Below the pieces are notes generated by a model. The model searched no databases. It was not told where the DNA came from and saw only the letters and a list, made by a program, of their open reading frames with translations. Positions 8,980 through 17,491 of a stretch of 64,000 bases of DNA are shown piece after piece (within the stretch, counting starts at the first letter, position 1; every line of letters begins with the position of its first letter). Source of the stretch: an uncultured Lachnospiraceae bacterium (GTDB lineage: Bacteria; Bacillota; Clostridia; Lachnospirales; Lachnospiraceae). The translations under genes were made by a program, and so were the position numbers. The DNA lies in the NCBI GenBank assembly GCA_910584585.1, contig CAJUBP010000016.1, positions 1 to 64,000 of the forward strand, written 5' to 3'.

Positions 8980-9765
8980 CTAATTTTCCAGAGCCTTCTT
9001 CAAATGCTCCAGGTAAATATCCTGAATCCCTTCATATTCACCCAGCCCCTTTAAATGGCATTCCACCTCGTATCCTGCAGCTTCAAACTGGGATTTCCAG
9101 GAATCTTCCTGTTCCCCGGCCATATCGTGATTGGCGTGATCTCCCGCCACCAACATGAAAGGCGCAAGATGAACTTTCTTTGCATTGGTTCTCGCCACCT
9201 GACGGATTAAAGCCTGAAGGTCAGGATAAGCCTCCACCGTGCCCATAAAGAAATTGGGGCAGTCCATATCCTTCAGCATATAATCCAAAGCGGCATATAC
9301 GCAGTTGGCGTGATGGGCGGTGCCATGCCCCATATATACCAAAGCTTCATCCGCAGGAAGCCGGGAGAATTCCCGAAGCACTGCCCCAAGCACCGCCTGT
9401 TGATCTTCGGTGCTGGAAAGCAATGGAGCGCCGAAACGGATACTGACATTTGGCGCTGCGCGTTTCTCAACAAGCTCTTCCATGGCCTCATTTTCAATTC
9501 CGTTAATAAAATGAGTAGGCTGCACAATCAGCTGCGTAACGCCATCTGAGAGAATCTGAGCCATGGCTTCCTCAATTGTTGGAATGACAATATGATTCCG
9601 TTCTTTCAGAATCCTGAGAATCACTTTGCTGCTCCATGCCTGGTAAATTTCATAATCCGGAAACGCTTCTCTCGTCCTTTCCAATATTCTGTCAATGGTT
9701 TTTTCCTTGCTTTCAAGATAACTGGTGCCGAAGCTAACCAGAAGAATCGCCTGTTTTTGCTCCAT
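8980..9765 (-). CDS. cbiK: Sirohydrochlorin cobaltochelatase
   Basis: Inserts Co2+ into sirohydrochlorin (or precorrin-2) in the anaerobic cobalamin pathway. The two halves carry the expected metal-binding His motifs, QPTHFINGIENE and MGHGTAHHANCVY, and 261 residues is typical of CbiK. The start is preceded by GGAGAGG on the minus strand. No other cobalamin gene and no cobalamin riboswitch is visible nearby, so it is isolated here. The coding strand shows no signal peptide, so a cytoplasmic enzyme is expected. A TATAAT-like -10 box lies upstream on the minus strand near 9815-9825. Confidence 0.93.
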   Translation of the reverse strand: MEQKQAILLVSFGTSYLESKEKTIDRILERTREAFPDYEIYQAWSSKVILRILKERNHIVIPTIEEAMAQILSDGVTQLIVQPTHFINGIENEAMEELVEKRAAPNVSIRFGAPLLSSTEDQQAVLGAVLREFSRLPADEALVYMGHGTAHHANCVYAALDYMLKDMDCPNFFMGTVEAYPDLQALIRQVARTNAKKVHLAPFMLVAGDHANHDMAGEQEDSWKSQFEAAGYEVECHLKGLGEYEGIQDIYLEHLKKALEN

Positions 9766-9965
9766 ATGTATGTCCTCTCCAGTAAAAATTTAAATGAAAT
9801 CAATGCTCCCGTTTCTTATTATAACAGAAATAATGCCGTTGTACACTGTTTTATGATTCGGAGACGGAAATTATATATGGTTGTTACTTACGGCAATCCA
9901 TGTTAAACTATTAAAAGAAGTTTTTTATAAACAATGTTAACCTGAGCACAACAGCCCTTGTTACC

Positions 9966-9995
9966 GCAATACACAGGCAATGCCGCCCCCCCTTT
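9966..9995 (+). repeat. Solo left end of the GATACACAGG palindromic element
   Basis: CAATACACAGGCAATGCCG matches the left end of the full element at 10036 (GATACACAGGCAATGCCG), but no matching right arm follows. It stands about 70 bp upstream of the full copy in the same orientation, as if a copy had been partly replaced. Confidence 0.6.
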
Positions 9996-10035
9996 CGGAA
10001 GCAGAAAAATAAGTGAGTAGGCTGAGATGAATTGC

Positions 10036-10233
10036 GATACACAGGCAATGCCGGGGCGCCCTTCCTCAAAGCAAACAGTTCACGGGCGCTTTTCGTGGAG
10101 GCGAAATCCACTGCTTACGGAAACTTAGGAAGGAAGGCTCTCCTGACTTCCTTAGTTGAAGTTAGCAGTTAGTTCGCCGGAACCTTGCCCGGTTTGTGTG
10201 AGGAAGGGCGCCCCGGCATTGCCGTCCGCATCC
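10036..10233. repeat. Large palindromic intergenic element, long copy
   Basis: Ends GATACACAGG and CCGTCCGCATCC match the copy at 19105. The 25-bp arms 10044-10068 and 10199-10223 are perfect inverted repeats. The 130-bp interior keeps the AGCAAAC / GTTTG pairing of the short copy but holds about 100 extra bases with nested hairpins (GCGAA/TTCGC, and AACTTAGGAAG against CTTCCTTAGTT with one mismatch). It fills most of the 514-bp gap between cbiK and the LytTR regulator; the rest of that gap holds the solo end at 9966 and no gene. It could be a MITE-like element or a structured RNA. Confidence 0.7.
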
Positions 10234-10279
10234 AATACACCCCTCCCCATTTTTCAGCATTCAGATAGGAAGAACCAAA

Positions 10280-10990
10280 ATGTATCACATAGCAATCGTA
10301 GAAGACGAACCCTCCTGTTCCAGACAGCTTGCAAATTATCTGGAACAATACCAAAACGAAAAAAACACCCAATTCAAAATATCCGCCTTTTCAAGCGGAA
10401 CAGAACTGCTGGCCGGCTACCGGCCAGTCTACGACCTGATTCTTTTAGACATTGAGATGCCTGGAATCAACGGAATGGACACAGCAGTAAAAATCCGGGA
10501 GACAGACGACGAGGTTGCACTAATGTTTATCACCAACCTGGCCGGCTACGCCATCCGGGGCTATGAAGTGGAAGCGCTGGATTTTGTGACAAAGCCGGTA
10601 AGCTATTACCAGTTTTCCATGCGGCTGTCAAGGTGCCTGCGGCGCATCGGCAAAAGAGAATCACGGGAAATCCTGCTTTCCTGCCCGGACGGCATTAAGA
10701 AGCTGGATATCTCGCAGATTTATTATGTGGAAGTCCAGAACCGCATTCTTCATTATTATACATCCGAGGGAGAATATTCCCTTCGGGGGACCATCCAGAG
10801 CCTGGAGGAATTATTGCCCAAAGCGTCCTTTGTAAAATGCAACCGCTGGTACATTGTGAACTTAAAACATGTATCTGAGGTAAAAAAGAATACGGTAGTG
10901 GTGGGCGGGCATGAGCTGGAAATCAGCAGGCGCAGCCGGGCCGCCTTTCTACAGTCTCTGGCAGAATATGTGGGAGGAATACGCGGATGA
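10280..10990 (+). CDS. LytTR-family response regulator
   Basis: Receiver domain (VEDEPS pocket, phospho-acceptor Asp in LILLDIEMPGING, Lys in VTKPVSYY), then a LytTR DNA-binding domain starting near residue 135 (DISQIYYVEVQNRILHYYT ... FVKCNRWYIVNLKHV). 236 residues is typical. The stop overlaps the start of the sensor gene by 4 bp (ATGA), giving translational coupling. LytTR regulators bind paired direct repeats, but I could not point to a convincing pair. The operon sits just upstream of the GH2/GH3/symporter genes and may control them; this is inference from position only. Confidence 0.93.
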   Translation: MYHIAIVEDEPSCSRQLANYLEQYQNEKNTQFKISAFSSGTELLAGYRPVYDLILLDIEMPGINGMDTAVKIRETDDEVALMFITNLAGYAIRGYEVEALDFVTKPVSYYQFSMRLSRCLRRIGKRESREILLSCPDGIKKLDISQIYYVEVQNRILHYYTSEGEYSLRGTIQSLEELLPKASFVKCNRWYIVNLKHVSEVKKNTVVVGGHELEISRRSRAAFLQSLAEYVGGIRG

Positions 10991-12264
10991 ATTTGGTGAG
11001 CCAGTGGATTAGCGCTCTTGCATTTTTGCCCAGCGCCCTTGTTTATGTCTATACCCTTCAGCGCAGAGTGGAGAACAGAAAACGCACGGTGGCAGGAATT
11101 ATATTGTTCCTGGTTCTTTGCGGTGCAGTAGGCGGAATCTGGGCGGAGAGTTTAGAGAAGTTTGATGTCCTTATAAAAATACTGGGATTTCTGTTTCTTG
11201 CGGGCCTGCTCCATCAGGGAATCCGGCTGACCTGGAATGCCTCGATCTATTATGGAATCTGGGCCTTTCTGACCTGGCAGATCCTAAGCGAGGTCTGGAA
11301 GATTTCCAGCCGGCTCTTTGGCTCCTTCCAAACAGGGAAGCCCTGGCACGACTGGGCAATGGGGATTTTTATTTACCTGGCGGGGGATATCCTGTCCGCG
11401 CTGACAATCGGGAAAAATATGCCGGACGGCGGGGAGAAGAAAATCGGCCCCCGGCAGCTTACCCTTGCTGTTTCTGACTTTATTGTGCTGCAGATACTGG
11501 CTGTGATGTTTGATTCTATGGAAATCGACCCCAACGATTTGCGGTGGCTTATTCTCTATATGGCGCAGCTGCTGCTTACCATAACGCTGTATCTTCAGAA
11601 TGAACTGTTCAAGAAGAGCGAAATGCGAAAAGAAATCGAGCTGATGAACCTGCTGCGGAAAAAAGAACGGGAGCAATACCATCTTTCGAAAGAGACCATT
11701 ACGTTAATCAACCAGAAAGCCCATGATTTGAAGCACCAGATCCGCGCTCTTCGGGAGATGCCAAAAGAACAGGCAGGCAAATATCTGGATGAAATGGAGG
11801 AGTCCGTATCTCTCTATGAAGCCATGGTACAGACAGGCAATGAGACGCTGGATATTATTTTGACGGAGAAAAGCCTGTTCTGCCGGGAACAGGGCATAAC
11901 CCTCTCCTGTGTGGCGGACGGGAGCTGCCTGGATTTTATAGATACCGTAGATTTGTATACCATTCTGGGAAATGCCATTGACAATGCCATCGAGGCAGCG
12001 GTGAAATTGGAAGAGCGGGAAAAGAGGCAGATTGACCTGATGATTTACCGGAGGAAAAAACTTCTGACCATCCAGATTATCAATCCGCTGGAAGCCCCCT
12101 TGGTGTACGAAGAGGGAGTGCCGGTGACCACCAAAAAAGACAGGGAATATCATGGATTCGGGTTAAAAAGCATCAAACATACGCTGAAAAGGTATGACGG
12201 GGCGCTGAACATTGAGGAAGCGGACGGGTGCTTTTTTGTTACCATGGTCATTCCCATTTCCTGA
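10987..12264 (+). CDS. GHKL-type sensor histidine kinase (AgrC/VirS-like)
   Basis: The N-terminal half is about six hydrophobic spans with short loops, as in peptide- or quorum-sensing GHKL kinases. The cytoplasmic half has the H-box KAHDLKHQIRALREM, N-box LGNAIDNAIEAAVK and a short G-box region HGFGLKSIKHTLKRY. It is the cognate partner of the LytTR regulator with which it overlaps. No pheromone precursor or AgrB-like processing gene is seen nearby, so the signal is unknown. Confidence 0.92.
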   Translation: MNLVSQWISALAFLPSALVYVYTLQRRVENRKRTVAGIILFLVLCGAVGGIWAESLEKFDVLIKILGFLFLAGLLHQGIRLTWNASIYYGIWAFLTWQILSEVWKISSRLFGSFQTGKPWHDWAMGIFIYLAGDILSALTIGKNMPDGGEKKIGPRQLTLAVSDFIVLQILAVMFDSMEIDPNDLRWLILYMAQLLLTITLYLQNELFKKSEMRKEIELMNLLRKKEREQYHLSKETITLINQKAHDLKHQIRALREMPKEQAGKYLDEMEESVSLYEAMVQTGNETLDIILTEKSLFCREQGITLSCVADGSCLDFIDTVDLYTILGNAIDNAIEAAVKLEEREKRQIDLMIYRRKKLLTIQIINPLEAPLVYEEGVPVTTKKDREYHGFGLKSIKHTLKRYDGALNIEEADGCFFVTMVIPIS

Positions 12265-12379
12265 AAAAGGAAAAATTGTAAGTTGTGCACAAATTCACAT
12301 AAAATATGCCAAAAAGTTAATGCAGTTTGCCACATAGGACACATAAACTACCGCTTAGGACATAGCGCTAGAAATAAAA

Positions 12380-12420
12380 AAAGGAATTTTGCTATAATAA
12401 TTTTATTGCAAAATTCCTTT
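12380..12420 (+). promoter_or_regulatory. Hairpin containing an extended -10 promoter before the GH2 gene
   Basis: AAAGGAATTTTGC (12380-12392) and GCAAAATTCCTTT (12408-12420) are a perfect 13-bp inverted repeat. The left arm and loop contain TGCTATAAT (12390-12398), an extended -10 box. No good -35 is visible. The palindrome overlapping the promoter could be an operator, or the hairpin could end the upstream kinase transcript. Confidence 0.5.
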
Positions 12421-12452
12421 TGCTGTAAGAGATTTGAAAGGAGGGAGTAACT

Positions 12453-14426
12453 ATGGCGGAAAGAAGAATTATCGGGCTTATGGACGGCTGGACGTTTACC
12501 GGGCCAAAGGGAACCAGGCAGCAGGTAAATCTGCCCCATACCTGGAACGCCCAGGACGGCCAGGACGGCGGAGACGATTATTTCCGGGGAACCTGCGTCT
12601 ATGAAAAAGAGATTCCAATGCCGAAGTTTCAAGCCGGAGAGCGGGTGTATCTGCAGTTCCACGGCGTCAACGCCAGCGCCCATGTGCTGCTGAACGGAAA
12701 AAAAGTCTGCAGCCACCACAACGGATATTCCACATTCCGGGCGGACGTCACAAAGAAACTGAAAGAAAACAATCTGCTTCGGGTGGAGGTGGATAACAGC
12801 AAAAACGACAGGGTGTATCCCCAGGTGGCGGATTTTACATTTTACGGCGGCATCTACCGGGAGGTGGAATTCCTGATTGTCTCGGAAAATCATTTCGATC
12901 TGGATTATTTCGGAGGGCCGGGAATTAAAATCAGCACAGATGTGAAAGGAACCGACGGCATTGTAACAGTGCAGGCCTATGTAAAATGCGAATCTGCAAA
13001 ATCACAGCAGAAGACCAGCGGGGAACCGGAAGAAAATCTGGAAGAAAACCTGACGGTAGAATTGACTCTGAAAGACGCGGAGGGCAATACCGTGGCTCAG
13101 TCGAAAGGCGCCGAAGCAGTGTTTCAAGTGGAGCAGGCTCATCTGTGGAACGGCGTCAAAGATCCTTATCTGTATCAGGTAACTGCCACGCTGAAACGAG
13201 GGGAAGAGCTGCTGGATCAGATTACATCATCCTGCGGCATACGGACATTTTCTGTTGATCCCAATCGGGGATTTTTCTTAAACGGGGTATCCTATCCCCT
13301 GCGGGGCGTTTCCAGGCATCAGGACTGGAAGGGAATCGGAAACGCCATTTCCAGGGAACAGATGGAGCAGGATATGGAGCTGATCCGGGAGGTGGGAGCC
13401 AATACCATCCGCCTGGCCCATTACCAGCACAACCAGTATTTTTACGATCTCTGCGACCGGTACGGCATAGTGGTGTGGGCAGAAATTCCCTATATTTCCG
13501 CCCATATGCCGGAAGGAAATAAAAATACCTTTTTCCAGATGAAAGAGTTGATTACGCAGAATTACAATCATCCCTGCATTGTAACCTGGGGGCTTTCCAA
13601 CGAGATTACCATTTCCCGCAAGCACAGAAAGGATATGTTAGACAATCACAGGAAGCTTCAGCGGTATACAAAAAAACTGGACCCGAGCCGGCCCACCACC
13701 CTTGCCTGTTATGCCATGTGCCATCCTTTCCATCCGGTTTCCAAGATATCCGATCTTGTGGCCTGGAACTTGTATCTGGGATGGTATGTGCCAGGGCTGT
13801 TTCTAAATGATTTGTTCCTGAAATTTTATCACTGGAAATACCCGAAACGGTGTCTTGGGTATTCCGAATACGGAGCGGAAGGAATGCCCAACCTTCACAG
13901 CGGGAAGCCCAGACGGGGAGACCAGACGGAGGAATATCAGGCCAAATATCATGAATATATGCTGGACTGCTTTGCAAGGCATCCTTTCCTCTGGTCTACC
14001 TATGTGTGGAATATGTTTGATTTTGCGGCGGACGCCAGGGATCAGGGGGGCGAGCCGGGCATGAACCACAAAGGCTTAGTAACCTTTGACCGGAAAATCA
14101 AGAAAGACAGCTTTTACATTTACAAAGCCTGGTGGAGTGAGGAACCCTTTGTCCACCTCTGTGGGAAACGGTACGAATACCGGACGGAGGCTGTCACGGA
14201 TGTGGCTGTTTACTCCAACCAGAAGGAAGTGTCGCTGTATCTGAACGGAAAAAAGATTGGGGAACAGAAGGGCAGCCATGCCTTCCACTTCAAGGTGGAG
14301 CTGGAGCAGGAAAACCATCTGGTGGTTTGCTCCGGGGACTTAAAGGATGAGGCCGTTATTTACCGGACAGATACGCCCCGGCCAGAGTACAAGGTGAAAA
14401 AAGGCAAGAGCAAAAACTGGGTGTAA
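12453..14426 (+). CDS. Glycoside hydrolase family 2 enzyme, probable beta-galactosidase
   Basis: Hydrolyses beta-linked sugars by a retaining mechanism. An N-terminal jelly-roll sugar-binding domain (to ~residue 150; NLPHTWNAQDG, YGGIYREV) is followed by an Ig-like domain and a TIM barrel from ~residue 270. The acid/base Glu is in GLSNEITISRKH and the nucleophile Glu is in LGYSEYGAEG. At 657 residues it lacks the extra C-terminal domains of LacZ. There is no signal peptide, so it acts inside the cell on imported sugar. Ribosome site GGAGGG precedes the ATG. It is followed by the GH3 and GPH symporter genes in one direction. Beta-glucuronidase is a less likely alternative. Confidence 0.88.
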   Translation: MAERRIIGLMDGWTFTGPKGTRQQVNLPHTWNAQDGQDGGDDYFRGTCVYEKEIPMPKFQAGERVYLQFHGVNASAHVLLNGKKVCSHHNGYSTFRADVTKKLKENNLLRVEVDNSKNDRVYPQVADFTFYGGIYREVEFLIVSENHFDLDYFGGPGIKISTDVKGTDGIVTVQAYVKCESAKSQQKTSGEPEENLEENLTVELTLKDAEGNTVAQSKGAEAVFQVEQAHLWNGVKDPYLYQVTATLKRGEELLDQITSSCGIRTFSVDPNRGFFLNGVSYPLRGVSRHQDWKGIGNAISREQMEQDMELIREVGANTIRLAHYQHNQYFYDLCDRYGIVVWAEIPYISAHMPEGNKNTFFQMKELITQNYNHPCIVTWGLSNEITISRKHRKDMLDNHRKLQRYTKKLDPSRPTTLACYAMCHPFHPVSKISDLVAWNLYLGWYVPGLFLNDLFLKFYHWKYPKRCLGYSEYGAEGMPNLHSGKPRRGDQTEEYQAKYHEYMLDCFARHPFLWSTYVWNMFDFAADARDQGGEPGMNHKGLVTFDRKIKKDSFYIYKAWWSEEPFVHLCGKRYEYRTEAVTDVAVYSNQKEVSLYLNGKKIGEQKGSHAFHFKVELEQENHLVVCSGDLKDEAVIYRTDTPRPEYKVKKGKSKNWV

Positions 14427-14444
14427 GTAAATAGATTTTTGCAT

Positions 14445-14473
14445 GTAACAGGGCAGCTTGCCTGAACTGTTAC
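14445..14473 (+). repeat. Short dispersed hairpin, GTAACAG family, copy 2
   Basis: GTAACAG pairs with CTGTTAC around GGCA..TGCC. It lies in the 63-bp gap between the GH2 and GH3 genes, just before the GH3 ribosome site. It resembles the hairpins at 4190 and 38386. Confidence 0.55.
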
Positions 14474-14489
14474 TGGAATGGAGAAGACT

Positions 14490-17489
14490 ATGGAAGAGAA
14501 AAAAGAAATGAAAAAGAGAAAAAAAGAGTTTAAACGGGCCCGCCGCAAGGCCACCAGGCCATGGAAGTTCCTGACCTGGTTCAGCCTGCCGCTGGCAGTG
14601 ATTTTGATTGCGGCCACAGCGATTACCAGCATATTCGACAATTCCTTCTCAATTTTCGTGGGAGGGACTTTCAATCATCTGGACAACAGAGACGATGAGG
14701 CTGTCTATTTTGAATCAGATTTTGACTCCAAAGAAGAGATGGTGCACTACGGCTTGCAGCTCTGCCAGCAGGTGGAAGCAGAGGGCGCAGCCCTTTTGAT
14801 GAATGAAAATGAGGCTCTTCCCTTAGCGGAGGGAAGCAAGGTAAGCTGTTTTTCCAATTCTTCCACGAATTTGGTATACGGCGGCACAGGTTCTGGAAAT
14901 ATTGACGCTTCCACCGCCAATACCTTAAAGGGATCGCTGGAGAACTCCGGCTTTGAAGTGAACAAAACCCTCTGGGATTTCTATCTCAATGACGCTGCGG
15001 AATATGCCCGGAAAGTGGCCGGTATGGTAGCCACAGAAGGCGCTAAAGTATCAGAATGCCCCTGGGATAAGTATACGGACGCTGCCAAGAGCTCTGTGGC
15101 GGATTACGGCGACGCGGCAATCGTGACATTTTCCCGGGTGGGCGGCGAAGGAGCGGACCTGGACTATAAAGATGTGAATTACCTTGCCCTGGATGAAAAT
15201 GAAAAAGAGATGATGGAAAACGTTGCTTCTATGAAGAAGGACGGGACGATAAAGAAAATCATTGTATTGATTAATTCCGCCAATACCTTACAGGTGGATT
15301 TCCTGAAAAATAACGACTATGACGTGGACGCCTGCCTCTGGATCGGCGATGTGGGAATTTCAGGAATTGACGCAGTGGGAGAGATTCTGGCTGGGAAAGT
15401 AACTCCTTCCGGCAGGCTGGTGGATACCTATTGCTATAATAATTTCTCCGCTCCGGCAATGGCTAATTTTACCCCTATCGTCTATGACGGATATGAGGAA
15501 GGGGTGATACCGGAAAATGCAAGCACGTATATGACCTATCAGGAAGGAATCTATGTGGGTTACAAGTATTATGAAACCCGGTACGAGGATTATGTGACAG
15601 GCAGCGGCAATCCGGGAGATTTTGCTTATTCTGACAATGTGGCTTATCCCTTTGGATACGGCTTAAGCTATACGGATTTTGCGTACAGTGATATGGACGT
15701 TGCATACAATCAGGAAACCGACCAGTTTGAAGTGTCGGTGACCGTTACCAACACCGGAGATACTTATTCTGGAAAAGAGACCGTTCAGATTTATGTCCAG
15801 TCACCTTATACCGATTATGACAAAGAAAACGGCGTGGAAAAATCTTCCGTTGCTTTGTGCGGATTCGGAAAAACAGATGTGTTAGAGCCAGGCGCTTCCG
15901 AGACTCTTACCATCTATGTGGACCGCAGGGAGTTTGCTTCTTATGACGCGTACGGCGCAGGAACCTATATTTTGGATGAAGGGGATTATTATCTCACCGC
16001 CGCCAAAAACGCCCACAACGCAGTGAACAACATCCTGGCCGCAAAAGATTTTACAGCGGAAAGCACCGATGGGCGGATGGACGACGCAGGGGACAAAACC
16101 TTAACGTATCAGTGGAAAAATGATAAATTTGACGCAGAGACTTACGCTGTTTCAGAAAACGGCACGGCCATTGCCAACCAGCTTTCTGATTCCGACATCA
16201 ATCTCAGCGAAGATTTAGACGGAGCAAAGGTTACATATTTATCCAGAAATGACTGGGAGGGCACCTTCCCCACAGAGCCATTAAAGCTGGCTCTGACAGA
16301 AAAACTTACTGCAAAGCTGCAGGACATCCAGTATGATGAAGCCGAGCATGAATTGGTGGATATGCCAGTTCTGAACGCAAAGAACGGATTAAAGCTGTAC
16401 GATATGATCGGCCTGGATTATGACGATCCCAAGTGGGAGAAGCTGCTGGATCAGATGTCCTTTGATGAGATGGTTTCCCTGATCGGAGATTCCTTCCACT
16501 GGACTATGCCGGTAAAATCTATTGAAGCTCCGGCTACCCGCGATGAGAACGGCCCTCAGGGACTGACGGCTTCTCTTTTCAAAGCAGGGGATAACGAAGG
16601 AAAATCCGCGCTGACAGCAACGGCATTTACCTCGGAGGACGTGATGGCAGCTACTTTCAATATGGAAATCATGTATGAAATCGGCAAAGTCATCGGCAAT
16701 AACTGCCTGGAGGCGGATATTGCATGTCTCTACGGCCCGGGAAATAATATTCACAGAACCCCATACGGTGGGCGTAATTTTGAATATTACTCAGAAGACG
16801 CGTTTCTCTCAGGAGAAATGTCCAAGGAAGAGATACGCGCCATGGCGGATAAGGGCATTTTCGTGGTGATGAAGCATTTTGCCCTCAACGACTGCGAACA
16901 GGATCGAATCGGCCTGGGGGTATGGCTTAGCGAGCAGGCGGCAAGGGAGATTTATCTAAAAGCATTCCAGGCGCCGGTGGAAGAGTCCCAGGCAGGCCTG
17001 ATGGTAGCTTATACCCGCTGGGGCGCAATCTGGTCCGGCGGAAATAAAGGCCTTATGAACAATATTCTCCGTGAGGAGTGGGGCAAGAAGGGCCTGATTA
17101 TCACAGACAACGTGCTGACTACTTATGTAAATGGCCCAGACGGCGTGATTGCAGGCGGCGTATCTACCTTTGACGCGATGCTTCCCCATGTGACAAACCA
17201 GCTTCCCAAGTATGAGAAAGATCCTGTGATGGTGACGGCGATGCGCAATGCATGCCATCAGAATCTGTATTCCATTGCCAATTCCGCAGGAATGAACGGC
17301 GTAGGGCCGGAAACAAAAGTGAAAGTCAAGGATATCGCGATTGTTACGTCTTTCCGCGCAGCGGCCATTTTCTTTACGGTATTATTCCTCTGGTCACTGG
17401 CGCTGTGGATTGGGAAAAAGCGTGAGTTTAAGAAGACAGAAGCTTATAAGAGTTATCAGGATTATAAGGCAAAGAATGCCGGAAAGTAA
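14490..17489 (+). CDS. Glycoside hydrolase family 3 enzyme, circularly permuted and membrane-anchored at both ends
   Basis: The usual GH3 order is barrel, alpha/beta domain, fibronectin-III. Here the alpha/beta domain comes first (EGAALLMNENEALPL, residues ~85-330), then fibronectin-III (AYPFGYGLSYTDF, ~385-500), then the barrel (KLLDQMSFDEMVSLIGD onward), with nucleophile Asp in GLIITDNVLTTYV. A basic N-terminus with a span near residues 30-52 and a second span near the C-terminus (AAIFFTVLFLWSLALWIG) suggest an outward-facing enzyme held by both ends. The start at 14490 is preferred to 14478 because GGAG lies at the right distance. Reversed-order GH3 enzymes are known from rumen Clostridia. 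The substrate is a beta-glucoside or xyloside. Confidence 0.88.
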   Translation: MEEKKEMKKRKKEFKRARRKATRPWKFLTWFSLPLAVILIAATAITSIFDNSFSIFVGGTFNHLDNRDDEAVYFESDFDSKEEMVHYGLQLCQQVEAEGAALLMNENEALPLAEGSKVSCFSNSSTNLVYGGTGSGNIDASTANTLKGSLENSGFEVNKTLWDFYLNDAAEYARKVAGMVATEGAKVSECPWDKYTDAAKSSVADYGDAAIVTFSRVGGEGADLDYKDVNYLALDENEKEMMENVASMKKDGTIKKIIVLINSANTLQVDFLKNNDYDVDACLWIGDVGISGIDAVGEILAGKVTPSGRLVDTYCYNNFSAPAMANFTPIVYDGYEEGVIPENASTYMTYQEGIYVGYKYYETRYEDYVTGSGNPGDFAYSDNVAYPFGYGLSYTDFAYSDMDVAYNQETDQFEVSVTVTNTGDTYSGKETVQIYVQSPYTDYDKENGVEKSSVALCGFGKTDVLEPGASETLTIYVDRREFASYDAYGAGTYILDEGDYYLTAAKNAHNAVNNILAAKDFTAESTDGRMDDAGDKTLTYQWKNDKFDAETYAVSENGTAIANQLSDSDINLSEDLDGAKVTYLSRNDWEGTFPTEPLKLALTEKLTAKLQDIQYDEAEHELVDMPVLNAKNGLKLYDMIGLDYDDPKWEKLLDQMSFDEMVSLIGDSFHWTMPVKSIEAPATRDENGPQGLTASLFKAGDNEGKSALTATAFTSEDVMAATFNMEIMYEIGKVIGNNCLEADIACLYGPGNNIHRTPYGGRNFEYYSEDAFLSGEMSKEEIRAMADKGIFVVMKHFALNDCEQDRIGLGVWLSEQAAREIYLKAFQAPVEESQAGLMVAYTRWGAIWSGGNKGLMNNILREEWGKKGLIITDNVLTTYVNGPDGVIAGGVSTFDAMLPHVTNQLPKYEKDPVMVTAMRNACHQNLYSIANSAGMNGVGPETKVKVKDIAIVTSFRAAAIFFTVLFLWSLALWIGKKREFKKTEAYKSYQDYKAKNAGK

Positions 17490-17491
17490 GG

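Noticed and set aside
9766..9910. Cobalamin riboswitch upstream of cbiK
   Set aside because: No B12-box-like sequence seen on the minus strand; the AT-rich gap seems to hold only a promoter.
9966..10233. CRISPR-like repeats (ACACAGGCAATGCC seen twice)
   Set aside because: Only two occurrences, one being the end of a palindromic element; no regular spacers and no cas genes.
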